Shown: positions 22,896-35,600, numbered from the stretch's first letter. The stretch is DNA of 64,000 nucleotides from Acanthornis magna (GCA_036785705.1 JAWUZG010000355.1:62001-126000), one strand, 5' to 3'. The notes: generated from the sequence alone by a model not told the origin. Numbers and translations: made by a program.

Positions 22896-22995
22896 TACAA
22901 AGCACATGAGATAAAGCGAGATGCTTGCAGCTGGGTATGATTAGCATATATTTATGCTGCTAATTTAACATTATGCAAATTGTATTCTCTCCTGG
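22896..22995. promoter_or_regulatory. possible conserved element with POU octamer
   Basis: ATGCAAAT at 22973-22980 is a perfect octamer, the POU-domain (OCT) site. It is preceded by a small inverted repeat (AGCATATATTTATGCT, about 22943-22958) and two TAAT cores. The grouping resembles developmental enhancers. Only the motifs are seen directly. Confidence 0.28.
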
Positions 22996-24304
22996 TTAGC
23001 TCACTGAGCCCTGGATATGGGGTTTCTCTCAGCAGAGTGTGAGTCCTTCTTCTGTAATTGTCTCATACTTGCAGAAATTAAATTTGCTCTGTCTTGTCAC
23101 ACTTTTTACCATGTTTCTTTTAATATTGTAATTATATGGAAGTTTCTAAATGAGAAACACAACCCCAACTGGCAATTATTTGAAAAAAATATTTTGTGAA
23201 AGGTTCAGATTTATTGTCTCCCCGCAAAGGCTCAGGGACTTTGATTTTTGGGCCAGTCAGACTTGCAAGAATTTTTTTTGTTTACAATGAGCTGAAGATG
23301 GTGGGGGGGCTTATTTTGATCTTTTATGTGTGTAAATCAAGAAAACTTTGAAGTTTGTGTGGGGTTAAAACCAGTGCAACTCTGATGAGATTCAGACTGC
23401 TGTTGTTTCTGTAAGAGATGTGTGGGGAGCTTATGCTTGTGCTGCTGGACCTGTGACCTGAGCAGCCGTGGCTGGAGCCAGAGCCACCTCCTGCAGATCC
23501 CTGCACCTCCCTTGCTGCCAAAATGCCTTTTCCTCTTCAGCATGTGATTATGTGCACATCCACTTACCAAATGCCTAAAAGGAGCTGAAACAGCTGCTGA
23601 AGCACTGCTGACGTTTTCCTTTCCTTCTATTCTAAATGGACAAACAGTGACTTTAGTGCAGTGTCTTGCTATGAATTACTGGGGCCATGAAAGCTCCCAT
23701 TACAGCCCTTCTCACAACTCAACCAGCACAATGGGCAAAATCACAGATTTCCCTGATGGATTGCACAGCTCTGCACTCACACAAAGTCTGCGGATCTAAG
23801 GGATGGCAGTGCTTTGAAGGGGTAAAAAAACCACTTTTCAGTTGTTAGCACAAAACAAAATAACAATCCCTTCTATTTAATAGAAAAAAGCCTGGGAGAA
23901 AATGGCCCCATGCTGAGCCCAGCTGTGATTTTGGTGGTGGGGGAGTGCAGGAGGGCAGGCACTGTTTTTCTGCCAAAACCTTGACTGTGGGAGTTGCTCC
24001 ATCTTCCCAGCTTTTGTTGGTCAGAAATGAAGACCAGCAGGGGATTGTGTGAAGCCTACAGGGCCATGCTGTGGGGGCTTTCTCAGCTAGAGATGTTTTT
24101 GTTGGGAGTGGTTTTACTTCAGTTAATGTATTTGAGCAGACTTGTTAGTGCTGTTTCGTCAACAGGTGGCACCCAGACATAGTCTGTACACGGTTTTCTT
24201 GGTTGGGAGAGCTGGTTTTTTATGCTTCAGTGACAGTGTGGCCATAGTGGTTCACTTTGTGTGATCAGCTTCTGGAGGGAGGACCCACAACCATGAGGAA
24301 TGCT
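22996..24304. other. noncoding single-copy DNA
   Basis: No gene is recognised. A G run lies near 23302-23309 and a GC-richer stretch at 23440-23530. Confidence 0.5.
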
Positions 24305-24412
24305 GGCATGTGGCCTTTGGTTTTGAGTAACATCCTCATGGTCAAATGCAGCCATAATAAACAATCCAGTGTGAGTGTCTTCACCCATGGCAGGGGTTCT
24401 GATGTGTAACTG
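24305..24412 (+). mobile_element. degraded CR1 fragment
   Basis: GGTTTTGAGTAAC followed by ATCCTCATGG resembles the CR1 stretch seen intact at 27718-27740 (GGTTTGAACAACCTGGTCTAGTGG). About 30 bases later, AGTGTCTTCACCCATGGCAG resembles the next CR1 segment (AGTGTCCCTGCTCATG). The order and orientation agree with CR1 on the plus strand, interrupted by an insertion. It is old and short. Confidence 0.4.
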
Positions 24413-26345
24413 TAAACACTGGGAACATCCCTGCTCTCAGGAGGAATTTAGGAGATGTACCTCCGCTGCTGCCATTGCTTTTAAGGTACTGTAGGTTTGC
24501 CTGGTTGTAGCATCTTCCTTTTTCAACCAGATTCAATTGGATCGGGCCAGTTTCCTTGACTTGAATGTATTATTCCTATGCTTTCTATATTAATGAAATG
24601 AATTGAATGTAGTGTCAACAGTGGCATTTTTGTCTCTGTGTGTGAGGCAAACAGCTGTGAAGTCGGTCAGACTTCGCATGTCCTGTGAGCAAGTGTGACA
24701 TAACTGGGAGGCAACAGTTGTGGACAGAGCCCACTGTTTAGTGAAGCACTCTAGAACCCTGAGAGATGAAAGGCAGTGCATAAATGTGAAATATTATAAT
24801 TAGTGAGCAGGATCATTGCCAAAAACCTCTTATTGTTCTCATTTGCAGGAATGTGTGCTGCTCTCTTAATTTAAAAAGTAATTCAGATAGCTTAAGAAGG
24901 TTTATTGGCTCAGTGAGGGAGAACCTTAGCTAAGAGGGATGTTAGAAGCACCTTTTTTCATTCTTATTAAAAAAGCTCAAATATGGGGGAAAAATTGTCT
25001 TGTAACGGCCAGGTGGCCTTACAAGGTTTTTTCCTATGTTTACTGAGTCCACTTTGCTAAATCCACCTTTGTGGTGTGGTGTGCTCTCATGCAAAGATCC
25101 CCCAACAGAGTTGAAATGCTCAAATATTTTTAAGATCATTGTTTTTATGAGACATTTATGGTTTTATGTTTTCAAAGCTAGGGTCTGTTCAGCTAGCTGA
25201 CAATATAAAATGGAAGTAGTTCAACCCTTGCAGGGAAGCAGGAGTGAGCTGTGCATGCTAAAGTTAACCCAAAGTATGAAAATGTCATGAGATGTGCATA
25301 AGAAATGTAGACTGAAATAACTTCCCCCAAATCTTGGGTTAATTTAGTTTTTAGTTGGGGCTTATTTTGTAATTTTGTAGTGGTTTTTGATCTGTTAATG
25401 CTGATGAACTCTTTGATGTTTCTGACTTTTACTTTGTTTTACTTTCTAGAAGTTAAGATGTTAGAAAAAAATGCATGTCTTTGGGACAAAGACAAAATCA
25501 AGAGCCTAATATCATTGTAGGAGTATTTCTAACGTCCCTATTTTTGTATATCACCATCTGCAATGTGTGTTTGGCTTGAAAACCTGACTCAAGGACACTG
25601 TCTGCTCCTGGCCTCTCCTCTTTGTCCAGAAAGAAAGGCGACAAAGCAGATATCTTACCAATCCTTATTCAGAGGCTGCACTTCTTGGGCTTTAAAGGAA
25701 GGTGAGGCAGGTGTCCCTCTTGTCCTACCATTCCAGCACCATAGTTCATCCGAGGAGGAGCAGTTTGCTAAATTTTTGGTAGCTTCAGCTTATATAATTA
25801 CCTGTAGCCAAATTCTGGTCATAATTAATGTACTATAGAGATATTTGGCCATAGACCTGGGAAGGATAATAAGGCTGTAGAGGCAGCACTTTTACAGGTT
25901 GCATTATTTTTCTATCTTTAGTACTAAATGGGCAAGGTAAAATGTGTTGAATTCTCCTTGCATGTAAACAGCTAAGTCTAATTTCCAGGTTCTAGCTTCT
26001 CTTTTGTAGAGGTTAGACCAAAACAGGAAGCAGGAGGGAAAAAAAGAGAATAAAATGGCATGCATCTTTCTTTCAATGTTTTCTAAACTATACCAAGGTC
26101 AGCAGGCCAGAACAGTTGGTATTACTGTACCTTTCCTGGCATTATTAAATGTTTTGCATCCTGTTCATATACCATCTGTTTAGTTGTTCAGTGATATAAT
26201 GACCAAAATGAAAAGCAAAGACATTTGCACTGGCATTGTATAAAATAGACTGCTGGAAATTCAGAGCAGTTCCTTGCCTACTTTGAGTAAGATCCCTTGT
26301 TTATTCTGGTAAATGACTCACTTGGGCAGTTACTGCTAGCATTTT
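24413..26345. other. noncoding single-copy DNA
   Basis: No gene or repeat is recognised. Confidence 0.5.
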
Positions 26346-26405
26346 GGAAGATTGCATGCCCAGCATTTTTACATGCTGAATGTTCAGCATGTATATACAG
26401 CATGT
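26346..26405. promoter_or_regulatory. palindrome and repeated CAGCATGT half-sites
   Basis: TACATGCTGAA and TTCAGCATGTA (26370-26380 and 26383-26393) are perfect inverted copies separated by two bases. A further CAGCAT lies at 26361-26366 and ACAGCATGT at 26398-26406. Four copies of one half-site in 60 bases, two in perfect inversion, suggest a binding site for a dimeric protein or a cruciform-prone repeat. No factor is assigned. Confidence 0.35.
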
Positions 26406-26845
26406 TATATAGTTGAAACTGGCACACAGAACGACCAGATTTTCAAAGGTCCTTGGATTTCACACAGGTTTTGTATTAAGGCTGCATTCCCAAAAAACTG
26501 AATATCAACAAGAACTCCTATTTTGAAAAGCCTGACAGCTTAGAAAGAATTGTTTTGTTGCCTAAAATAAAATGAAGCAAGAGTTTGCTTCCTGGCAGTG
26601 TCTGCAGAGGATGGGAAAATTCTGGCCAGGGAGAGTAGTAACAGATAACTGTTGCTCTTGGTTGCTCCTTTGAAGTGTGAGCACTCTGAGAAAGCCTAAC
26701 ACTTTTCAGGAGCGACGCCCTCCCAAAGTGAGCTCTTACACCTAGACTGGAGGAAATCTGGCATATATGGAAAAAAGAAGGCAAACCCCACACTTTTAAG
26801 GCTGTGGAAAATAATACGTATTCTTTGTATTGTTTAACCAAATAC

Positions 26846-26915
26846 AGAGATTGTTGTCCAGAGAGCTGGTGGATGCCCTGGACACGTTCAAGGTCAGGTT
26901 GGGCGAGGCTCACCC
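26846..26915 (+). mobile_element. CR1 LINE fragment (end of ORF2)
   Basis: About 70 bases match the CR1 segment that encodes the end of the reverse-transcriptase reading frame. Translation gives ELVDALDTFKVRLG, the counterpart of the conserved stretch before the CR1 ORF2 stop. It lies about 250 bases upstream of the longer CR1 at 27170 in the same orientation. However, it represents a part that comes later in the element, so the two are separate insertions. It is inactive. Confidence 0.7.
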
Positions 26916-27169
26916 CAAATGTTGTGGGTGTGGAATGGCAGCACCTTTTCATTCCATATGATCTTCGGGTGTGTTCCCCTGTACACTAATTGTATAAGGA
27001 CAAGCCGGGGTAGAACGCTCTGAACAACACAACTCTTAATCAGCTATCAGTTCTCACTTTTCCCACACACAGACTGTTTGATTGGCCTTTACACTGAGAA
27101 ATTTCCACAAAAGGGAAGGCAATAGAGCCTTTATTTCAGACTCAAGTTCTGCAGTACCTCATGTGAACA

Positions 27170-27825
27170 GGCTGAGAGCAGCCCTGGGGAGAAGGACTTG
27201 GGGGTGCTGGTGGATGTGAGGCTGGACATGAGCCAGCCAAGAAAATCAAAAATACCCTGAGCTGCATCAAAGAGAGAGTGGCCAGTGGGGTGAGGGAGGG
27301 GATTCTGCCCCTCTCCTTTGGTGAGACCCCAGCTGGGGTGCTGCATCCAGCTCTGGAGTTCTGAGCACAGCAAGGACTTGGACCTGTTGGAGTGAGTCCA
27401 AAGAGCACCACAGAGATGATCAGAGGGATGGAGCACTTCTGTGAAGAAAGACAAAGAGAATTGGGATTGTTCAGCCTGGGGAAGAGGTGGCCTTGGGGAG
27501 ATCTTGTTGCAGCCTTCCAAGACCTAAAGGGAGCCTAAGAAATATAAAGAAGGGCTTTTTCCAAGGGGAAATGTCTTTAAACTGAAAGAGAGTAGATTTT
27601 GATTAGATATGAGGAAGAAATTCTCTACTGGGAGGATGGTGAGGCAGTGGAACAGTTTTCCCAGAAAAGGTGTGTATGTCCCATCCCTGAAAGTGTAAAA
27701 GCCCAGGTTAAGTGAGGGTTTGAACAACCTGGTCTAGTGGAAAGTGTCCCTGCTCATGTCAAGGTGGTTGGAATTAAATGATCTTTAAGGTCTCTTCCAA
27801 CCAAGCCATTCTATGATTCTGTGAT
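27170..27825 (+). mobile_element. CR1 LINE, 5'-truncated, 3' end complete
   Basis: This is the best-preserved transposon here. It starts inside ORF2 (GEKDLGVLVD and LDM are readable near 27187-27230), runs through the end of ORF2 with stops and frameshifts, and ends in the CR1 3' UTR. The end is TCTCTTCCAACCAAGCCATT plus the terminal octamer repeat ATTCTATG/ATTCTGTG/AT (27808-27825). CR1 moves by target-primed reverse transcription and leaves no poly(A) tail, which fits this end. The endonuclease and most of the reverse transcriptase are absent, so it cannot move. It is the strongest indicator of an avian (or other archosaur) source. Confidence 0.95.
27808..27825 (+). repeat. CR1 terminal octamer repeat
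   Basis: ATTCTATG, ATTCTGTG and a partial third unit mark the exact 3' boundary of the CR1 insertion. Confidence 0.9.
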
Positions 27826-28150
27826 TTAAGATAATAAATGGTAAAATTTCTGTAATTAAAAAAATAAGGTTTCCTTTCTGATAATGACAATTACATGAAA
27901 TCTATAAACAAAAATTACAACGTATTTAAAGTGGTTTTGTGTTTGTGTGGACGAGTCAAGGGTAACATCTGAACGAGTTTTAATAAAGGTAAGTGCATGC
28001 TGGAGGTACTATAAAAATCCCAATTTGCTGATGAAACTGATAAACTATGATAATTGATGCCAATAATTTATTTTTCTGTTGATACTGAGATTAGCACTTG
28101 CAGACAGAGAGTTAAAGTTCATCATTTAAGAGTGCCAGAGGCACTGCTGG
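27826..28150. other. noncoding DNA with a strong isolated splice-donor match
   Basis: AAAG|GTAAGTGC with the donor at 27989 is one of the best donor matches in the window. No good acceptor or coding segment precedes it, though the 28 bases from 27961 are open in one frame (VTSERVLIK). I do not call an exon. Confidence 0.4.
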
Positions 28151-28154
28151 GCTA

Positions 28155-28275
28155 TGTTTACAAGCCTTTTAATGACTCTGGTAGGTGATGCCACATGAAT
28201 ATTCGTTTTAATGGCATATATTGGTAGGCGAAAAATTGCGACTTGCACGATATAACCGTCTCTTAAAAATTAAAT
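28155..28275. promoter_or_regulatory. possible conserved noncoding element
   Basis: This AT-rich stretch keeps an unusual number of CpGs (near 28204, 28228, 28239, 28247 and 28257) with no repeat signature. CpG kept in otherwise depleted DNA often marks constrained or unmethylated sequence. It is a weak call. Confidence 0.22.
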
Positions 28276-28609
28276 GAACATATGGTAAATGACAGGAATT
28301 TTAAAGAAGCTCCAAATAGTTTCATTACAGTTAGCTGGCAGTGATGGAATTGAAGAGTAATAAGGAGGGAAAGAAAAGCTTTCCTTCTGTGTGCAGACTG
28401 AAACTGTGATTACACTGGTATCTCATGTACAGGATAAGTGGGAAGGGAGGGCTCATACCATGTGAAATTGCTGACAAATGTTAAAATCAGTCCTGTATCA
28501 TGTGCAGAGGCTTTAATCATGTTGCTGACTGCATCTCTTTTTGTGAAAGGGGACACGTCTTGCCTTTGAGGACATTTACCTGGCTGGAAAAGCCTTGTTT
28601 CCAATTGTT

Positions 28610-28740
28610 ATGCAGAGCCGCGTGTCATCCCATTGCCGCAGACTGTGAGCTCGTGATAAGAGCTAATTGACTCGCAATTCCTTATTTGCATCGCATTTTT
28701 GATTCCTGGAAATCAATGAGCAACCTGAAAGTCAAGACAT
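28610..28740. promoter_or_regulatory. possible conserved element with POU octamer
   Basis: ATTTGCAT at 28684-28691 is a perfect octamer (the complement of the one at 22973). It sits among kept CpGs (28620, 28637, 28652, 28673, 28693) and the homeodomain-type core CTAATTGA near 28663. The block has no repeat features. The motifs are seen; enhancer activity is inference. Confidence 0.3.
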
Positions 28741-29820
28741 TGTAGAGGTCAGTGTGTACACACACACGCCAGCAACCACAGAATTTGATTAGCTGAAATG
28801 GTGACAGGGTTTTTGTACATTTTTTTAGCTTTGATATGAAAAAGAGTTGGACAAGGTAGGTCTGGCTGAGAAGTGTTTGCTTATCATCTTTTTTTCTCTC
28901 TCATAAAACTGCCGGCAGTCTACTCAGGTGCCTTTAAAGCTTGTACTGCTGACAGCAGTTGGAGTTTCTGGGGAAGTGCTATGATGCTGAGGAAGCAAGT
29001 TTAATAATTTCTGACGTTGATCCTATGCTGGTTAAAGAATGTAGGATTTTCAGGACAAGCCTGAGAAAAGATAGGCCACTGAGGAAGATGCTCTACTACT
29101 AAAAACATGTGCTGTAAGCCTGAGGAGTAACTTTTTGTTCCTCCAGAACAGCAATTGTTGTTTCATGCTAAGCAGGAGTTCTGATGGAAATTCATATAGA
29201 TTTTCAGGTTCTGCAAAGCCATATGAGGTATTTTGCATGAGTAATGATCACTCCGAAAAAGAGCCTTTCTGCAGTAAGCTTAAAATCTAGGAGTGTGAAT
29301 CAAATATAATGCGCTGTACATACATCATCATAAGTGGTCTTGATACCCCAGAAAAAGTTTCTCTACACCGATCATTTTCATTAACAAGTTGCATGTGAGA
29401 AAGGTCAGTAATCCTTGTTCACACAGTGTCTCTAAATTGTCTATTAAAGTGCCTGTTAACAGTGACATCTTTTTTGAGAGGGAAAAGCCACTTGTTTATG
29501 TCTTTTGTCACTAATATGCTGAATGAAGTATTGAACTGAATGGAATGAGGTGGTGTCAGGGGCCAATGATGAGAGAAAAAGAATTGACAAAAGAGAAGGA
29601 AATGATACAGAGAATACGGAAATAAGTAGAAAGCAGAAATCTGTGTGGAAATGGAAAAGTGATCAAGATATCTACAATTAATTCAGGCTAGGTGACACTG
29701 GGAAAAGGAGGCTTCAGAAATCTGCTACTGCGTTTTTGTTTCTGATTTCTTTAAACACGTGTAGTAGAAGAAAAATATTGCCAAATACAGGAAAGGCTGA
29801 AAAGAAAGTAAATCAAGGGG
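28741..29820. other. noncoding single-copy DNA
   Basis: A short CA run sits near 28757-28767. No gene is seen. Confidence 0.5.
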
Positions 29821-29868
29821 AAGGAAGGAAGGAAGGAAGGAATGGTGCGGAAGGAAGGAAGGAAGGAA
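29821..29868 (+). repeat. AAGG microsatellite, two blocks
   Basis: AAGG units run from 29821 to 29842, are interrupted by TGGTGCGG, and resume from 29851 to 29868. Confidence 0.95.
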
Positions 29869-32800
29869 TTATTCTCTGGAAGTGGGTACATCTGTGTCTT
29901 GAACAACAAAAATCATGCTCTTCCTGACTCCACTTCCTTGACACCTGCAAGCAAATGAAATATGTGCTAAAATGTCCAGTTATATGAAAATTGGTTTGGA
30001 AAGGGCAGCTAGAGTAAAATCTAAAATGAAGGCAGGAAAATAACAGAAATCATAAATAACAGGAAGTCATGACAGGGGCATAATCTTTTCCAGCCTTAAT
30101 GATTTTATTATTTTATGAGATGTGGTAATACTATGTAAAAATAAGACTCTCTGTAGAGTTGCCCAAAATAATATCTAGTAATCATTTGAGACATCCTATG
30201 TGGAATGGGTTGGTAAGTTGCAGACCTTACAGTGGTGCTGTAGCCTCGGGAGTGCTGGATTTCAGGGCGAATAAGCACAGGCAAAGCACATTGCATGCCT
30301 GTGGGCAGTAGAAACAAATGCTTCTTAGAGGTCACAAAGCCTCACAAAGAATCAATCTGTAGATACACATGTGCATGTGCCATGCATGTGCCAAGATACA
30401 CTTTGTGATAGAACACTGATAGTGCAGGGCAGTAATGAGGGGCAGCACTGTAGGATTTAATTTGTTATTATTTTATTTTACAACCAAGTTAAATGTAGAT
30501 GCATACTTGAATTTCTTAGGACCTGGAAGATTCTTCAGCCTGTGAAACCACATGATGAGAAGGTGTTTTCCCTGCCAGGCAGGGCAGGTCTGGCTTCAGA
30601 CATCTCAGAAGAACATCCTGGTTTGGTCTCTTTGCTGCTTCTGTCTCCTTCTGCTCTGTCTTCTTCCACAATGCATAGTGTGTTATGCTATGTCCTGTTG
30701 AGGAGCTAAACCATGTCTATTTAACAGTCACTGGGCATTGCCTGTTTGTCAAATGTTTTAATCTGTGAACCAAATACGTGGAATGTGCAGTTAGCTTGCA
30801 GGAGTAGGTAGTCATAGGGGTTTACATGGGCTGATTGAGTGGGGTTTTCGCCTTAGTTTTGCGGATGCTGTTGTATCATACCATGCTGCTTGTTTTCCAA
30901 AATTAAGCAGTATTTTAAGAAAAGAAAGAAGCTTCCAGAAGAGTTTAAGTTAAAATTACTTCAAGAATCCTGAACTATTATCCATTTCATATGGAGCAAT
31001 GCTAATGTTGTGCAATATGCATTAAAAGGGGAGGGGAAGAATGAAATGCTTTCAAACAAATGACTAATGTGCACATTAGGACAAGTCTTCTTGCATCTTA
31101 GGCATTTTCACTTCTTACATTGTTATGACTACAAGTTCTACATTTATTTACCACATAAAACTTTCATCTTTAGGGAATGAAAGATTTCCATATTAGCACA
31201 GCAGAAATTTCCTCAAAACTGTTATGATTTTTACTTACTAATTAGGAAAATATTTTTGATCCTATGGATTGAAGAGAGACCAGGAGGTTTTCCATCTAAC
31301 TAACTAGCTGTTATGCAACATGTGTGTTAAAATATAAATAGTCTTTATATCTCTCTAATAATTTATTTGATACACAAGTATGAGTGTTATTACCTCATGT
31401 GCATGTAACGAAGAGTGTCTCATGTTTTCTTGAATTCTACATGTCCATGAAGTAGAGACACCTTTTTAGTAGAGCTACTGATTTTCATCAGCTATTCATA
31501 ACAAAAATACAAACTGATTTTGTTTTTAATATGGAATAGTGATATTTCAGTTTATTTTTAAAATTTTTTAAAAATTAATTTTGAACAAACAGGATTTTCC
31601 CTGTTCTGAACAGTAAAAACCAAAATCTGAAAGTCATTTAATAGAAGGCATTCTCACACTGGTAGGAATGCGTGATAAAATGATGTTACAGAAGATTTTG
31701 TAAGAAGATGTAAAATTATATGGATAAGTAGAATATCATGGCAGCTAAGAGTACCAATTTATATTATAGATTCTCCTGTGTTGAAACAGTAGCACAAGTT
31801 ATTTTCATTCATTGCAAAATGAAAAGCCCACTCCCTAAGACAGAAATTCTTTTAAAGTTGCTCTGTGTGTTAAAGAGAATGTTGCAGTAGTGACCCCCTG
31901 AGTGCCACATGGGTCATCCTGAGCTCTCCCAGGGGATGCCCAACTCCAGCATGAAAACAGAGTCCCTGCCTTTGCATGTGTTTCGCTGAAGAGCTTCACC
32001 ACAAAGGCAAAGCTCTTCAGGTCAGTTCTGGTTGTTTTCAAGGCACTTGGAGAATCCTTCAGTCCCTGTTCTTACCTAGTGGCGCTGGGGAGAAAGAGAG
32101 GGAAGACACTGTCTTGGTGCTGCTCCCTTGCTCTTCACTTCTTCCAAGGCACTGCTGCTCAGCACTTTGCCCTGGTACCTCCAGAGGTCCTACTTACTGG
32201 TGAAGAGGGTCAGCAGTGCTATTTGCTGTAAGCTTCGCAGTATTTTTTTCTTTTTTTAAAATGAGTAAATAATGTATAGCATCACCACCAGTGTTGTTCT
32301 AGCTTTTGTTGATCTCTGTATCTGATCTTCACCAGGCTGGGACATTTTGTGGGGAGGCAGAGAATGACACAAAAATGTTCTAGCAGTAGATGGTGAGCAA
32401 AGTCTGTAGCATGAAGCCATCTGTGGCTTCTCGCTTGTGGTGGCACGATAGATCTGTTAAGGAGACTTTTGGAGGACTAGGAAGCTAGAATGGATTTTAA
32501 TGATTTATTTTCTTTGAAGTGAGGTACTTGGCATTTGATGGTTTATGCAATAATGAACAAAATTTTAATATGTTGCAGGTTGTTTTCTGACACTTTCCCA
32601 GGATAGATTGCATGTCAGGCCTTTTATACTGTAAATATTTAGGAATAGCAGTGTTTGAAAAGAGAGACTTGGCTATTCTACTAGCTTCTCAGAAGTTTTC
32701 TTGCTTAATGCAAGCATATCAAAGGATGACAATTAGTGCAACAGAAACGAGAGTAAATATTTCAGTGTTAGGTGTTTGAGTACTATTGTTTTGTGTTGGT

Positions 32801-35084
32801 CTTCTTTGAAAAAAACTTCATTTGGTGAAACTGGAGGACAAAGTGCAGTGGGCAGTGAGTTGAGTGCTTTGCAGGGTACATCACTCAGAAGGAAGAGGGC
32901 ACCTGGGCTGCCTCACAAAGCTGGAGGAGACAGGTGCTGACTTGACCTTTGGTGATCCCTTCTTAGTGCTCTTGGGTTGTTTTTGGTTTTCCGGGTGTGC
33001 TGCCAGGAAGACTCGAGAATGGACTTTGCACTGTCTCCATAAGAGAAACACTGTGCCTCTCCCACCTCTCAGTGACATTGTACTACCTCATTTTTAGCAG
33101 CTTACTAAAGCAGAGGTTTAGCCTCATCCTGGCATGCCAAAGATCCCTTCTACTCTGTGATGTCTGTAAGAGACAGAGTTGGTCAAACACTGTGTGACCG
33201 AAACAAAGTTCTTGTGCTGCAACAACAGAGTGAGTCAAAATCTGCGTGTGGAAACTGTAATTCTCTCCCTTCCACTGGAGAGGTCATGTGGTTTTGAAGG
33301 TGCCTGCTCAGAAACCAATGTGACAGGTCCAAACCTAGTAAACCAGTGATGGTCTTTTTCACAAGATGTTTGCAATTTGGGGTAATTTTTTGTTACACGT
33401 TTTTCTAATCAGGCTTTACAAACAAAAGAATTTGAATTTACAAGCCTTTATTCTTTCATTCAATCCTCTTAATTTAAGTTGATTTTGACCTATTCCAACT
33501 CTATTAATGATAAAATTGAAGAGGTGTTTTTGGCTACTGTTCATAAATATACAATGATCTACAGTGTTTTTTACTGAATAGAATTTGAATTTAAAATACC
33601 TAAAAGATTAGTATTGGAGTCACGTAATCTTATCTCAAATATCCCTTTCTTTAGTATGGGAGCTGGTTTCAACTTTTCTAATACTTAACCCTTTTGCCTT
33701 GTAAATAATGCATATGCACTATGTGACTATTAAGAATTTAGTCTGTTGTCTCTTATTTTTCGAATTTATATGGTCTTCCTGATATGAAATGAAGAAGATT
33801 CTGGACATATTCCCCCAGGACAGGAAAACTGCTAGTAGAATTCAATTCTCTCTCCTACAGAAATTTGAATATATTTCGAATGCATTAAAATTGATCTTAA
33901 AAGGCAGCATTCTTTGTGGAAAGGTATCACTGTGCATTTGCAACAAGTTAAAAAAGTATTATTTATGTTCTAGAAGTTTGCTGTTAGCTTTCAACAGTCT
34001 TAAAACTCAAAAAATTACTTTCAGGAGTCATTCTGCAGTGTATTAGGATATCAATATAGCTCAGGTTTTACTTGTTGCAAATATGATTCTTGATATCACT
34101 TTGCAAGCAAATGCACTGTGCCCAGGGCTACAGCATCCACTGAAAAATGCCTTCCTGGAGACTGCAAGGACACAGATGCAGTCTGGGCTGATTTCCAAGC
34201 TACTGTGTCTGAAAATTCACCACATCACCTCTGCCAGCTCCTCTGTTTTTTGAAGGGATGAACTGAGGGGCACTGGGCATCTCACAATTGTGTATGGTGT
34301 TCTGCAGGTAGTTTTTTCAAAAGTGTAAAATTTTTGAAGTAAGGAAATCCTCCCTTGAGGCTCAGGCTGGCATACCATTTATGTACAAGTAAATAATGTG
34401 CAACCTTTTCAAAGGCAACACAAATCGTGAGTAAAAAAATTACCTATCTGTGTGAAGATTGATAGAGTAGGCATCGAATTTTGTTCTGTAAAAATGCCAA
34501 TAAAGATGGAAGGTGAGTCAAGCTGCTTTATACACCACCCCAAAAAAAAAAAAAAAAGTTAAATAGACCTAAATGAAACCCTAAACTGCTCTAGGTGTAT
34601 TAATATAAAATGGTAAAGTCATACAAATGGAGCAACATATCTGAGACAAGACTGTGTATAATAGTAGTTTCCTGAATAAAATAGCAATAATGCCAGATTC
34701 TTATAGACCGTTATTCACAATCTAGAAGATAACTTTCTAAATATTTTTAGTTTACAGCATATAAATAAATCAAAGAGTAAAATAATTGTATGTCAGACCA
34801 TATGCTATCAAAGTATTTTACTGTGTAAGGGGCCTTAGAGATCCTGTATCACTTAATCATTTCATAAATATAGGTTTTCATTGAATATGAAATGTATACA
34901 CAGTAAAGGTGAGTAATATGAATAGTACCAAAGTGACACATCCTGCAGTAGTAAATAATCCAGATAACTAAATTGATATACTCAGGGATACTTAACTGGC
35001 ACATTTTGAGTTGTATTGAACAGTTACATGTATGGCAGTGTAGTATATCTCTTATTAGAGGTGGACTTTGACTCCGTTTCCACC
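29869..35084. other. noncoding single-copy DNA
   Basis: No gene is recognised in about 5 kb. Minor items are a CATGTGC-type repeat at 30368-30392, an A/T-only patch at 31550-31580 and a 16-nt A run at 34542-34557. A donor-like GAAG|GTGAGTC lies near 34512 with no paired acceptor. Confidence 0.55.
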
Positions 35085-35600
35085 AGTTACAATTTATTAA
35101 GTTGAAGAGTGACTACTTTTAAACTCAGCTAATTAATTATTAGCTTAATACTTGGCAGTGTTGTTACTTTGCAACAGGCTCTAAATCCAAGTTATTTATG
35201 ATGGTAGTTCAGGCACTGCAAGGGATCAGTTTTCATGAGCTCTGAGTTACTGGGGTTTGTGGATCAGCACACACTCAGTCACGTACTCAGTAAGAAGAAA
35301 GGAAAGCGGAGCAGAGATGAGGAAATAATTGTGAAAGAATGTGGCTCCCACCATGGTGCAATGGCAGCAGGAATTGTATCAGGCACACAAAATTAGCATC
35401 TTCATTTTTAGAGGCAAAATCCTATTTTACAATCACAATTACTTTCAGCAGGGGCGTGAATGTGCATGAATTTATGGTTGGATCAGGAGTCCCACATGCC
35501 ATGCAATCCTAGGCTCTTTAATTGGGACTTGCACAGAGAAATCGGAGCATCTGTGCTAAATTTTACTGACATTATGCTATCAGGAAACCCAAGCATCTGA
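35085..35600. promoter_or_regulatory. possible conserved noncoding element, about 500 bp
   Basis: The block carries an inverted repeat of homeodomain-type cores (AGCTAAT and ATTAGCT at 35127-35145 around TAATT). Further AT-rich cores and GCATGAATTTATGG near 35463 follow over 500 bases, with no simple repeat or transposon. The high density of TAAT-type and GCAT-type motifs is like that of deeply conserved developmental enhancers. Alignment across birds or to mammals would decide. Confidence 0.28.
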
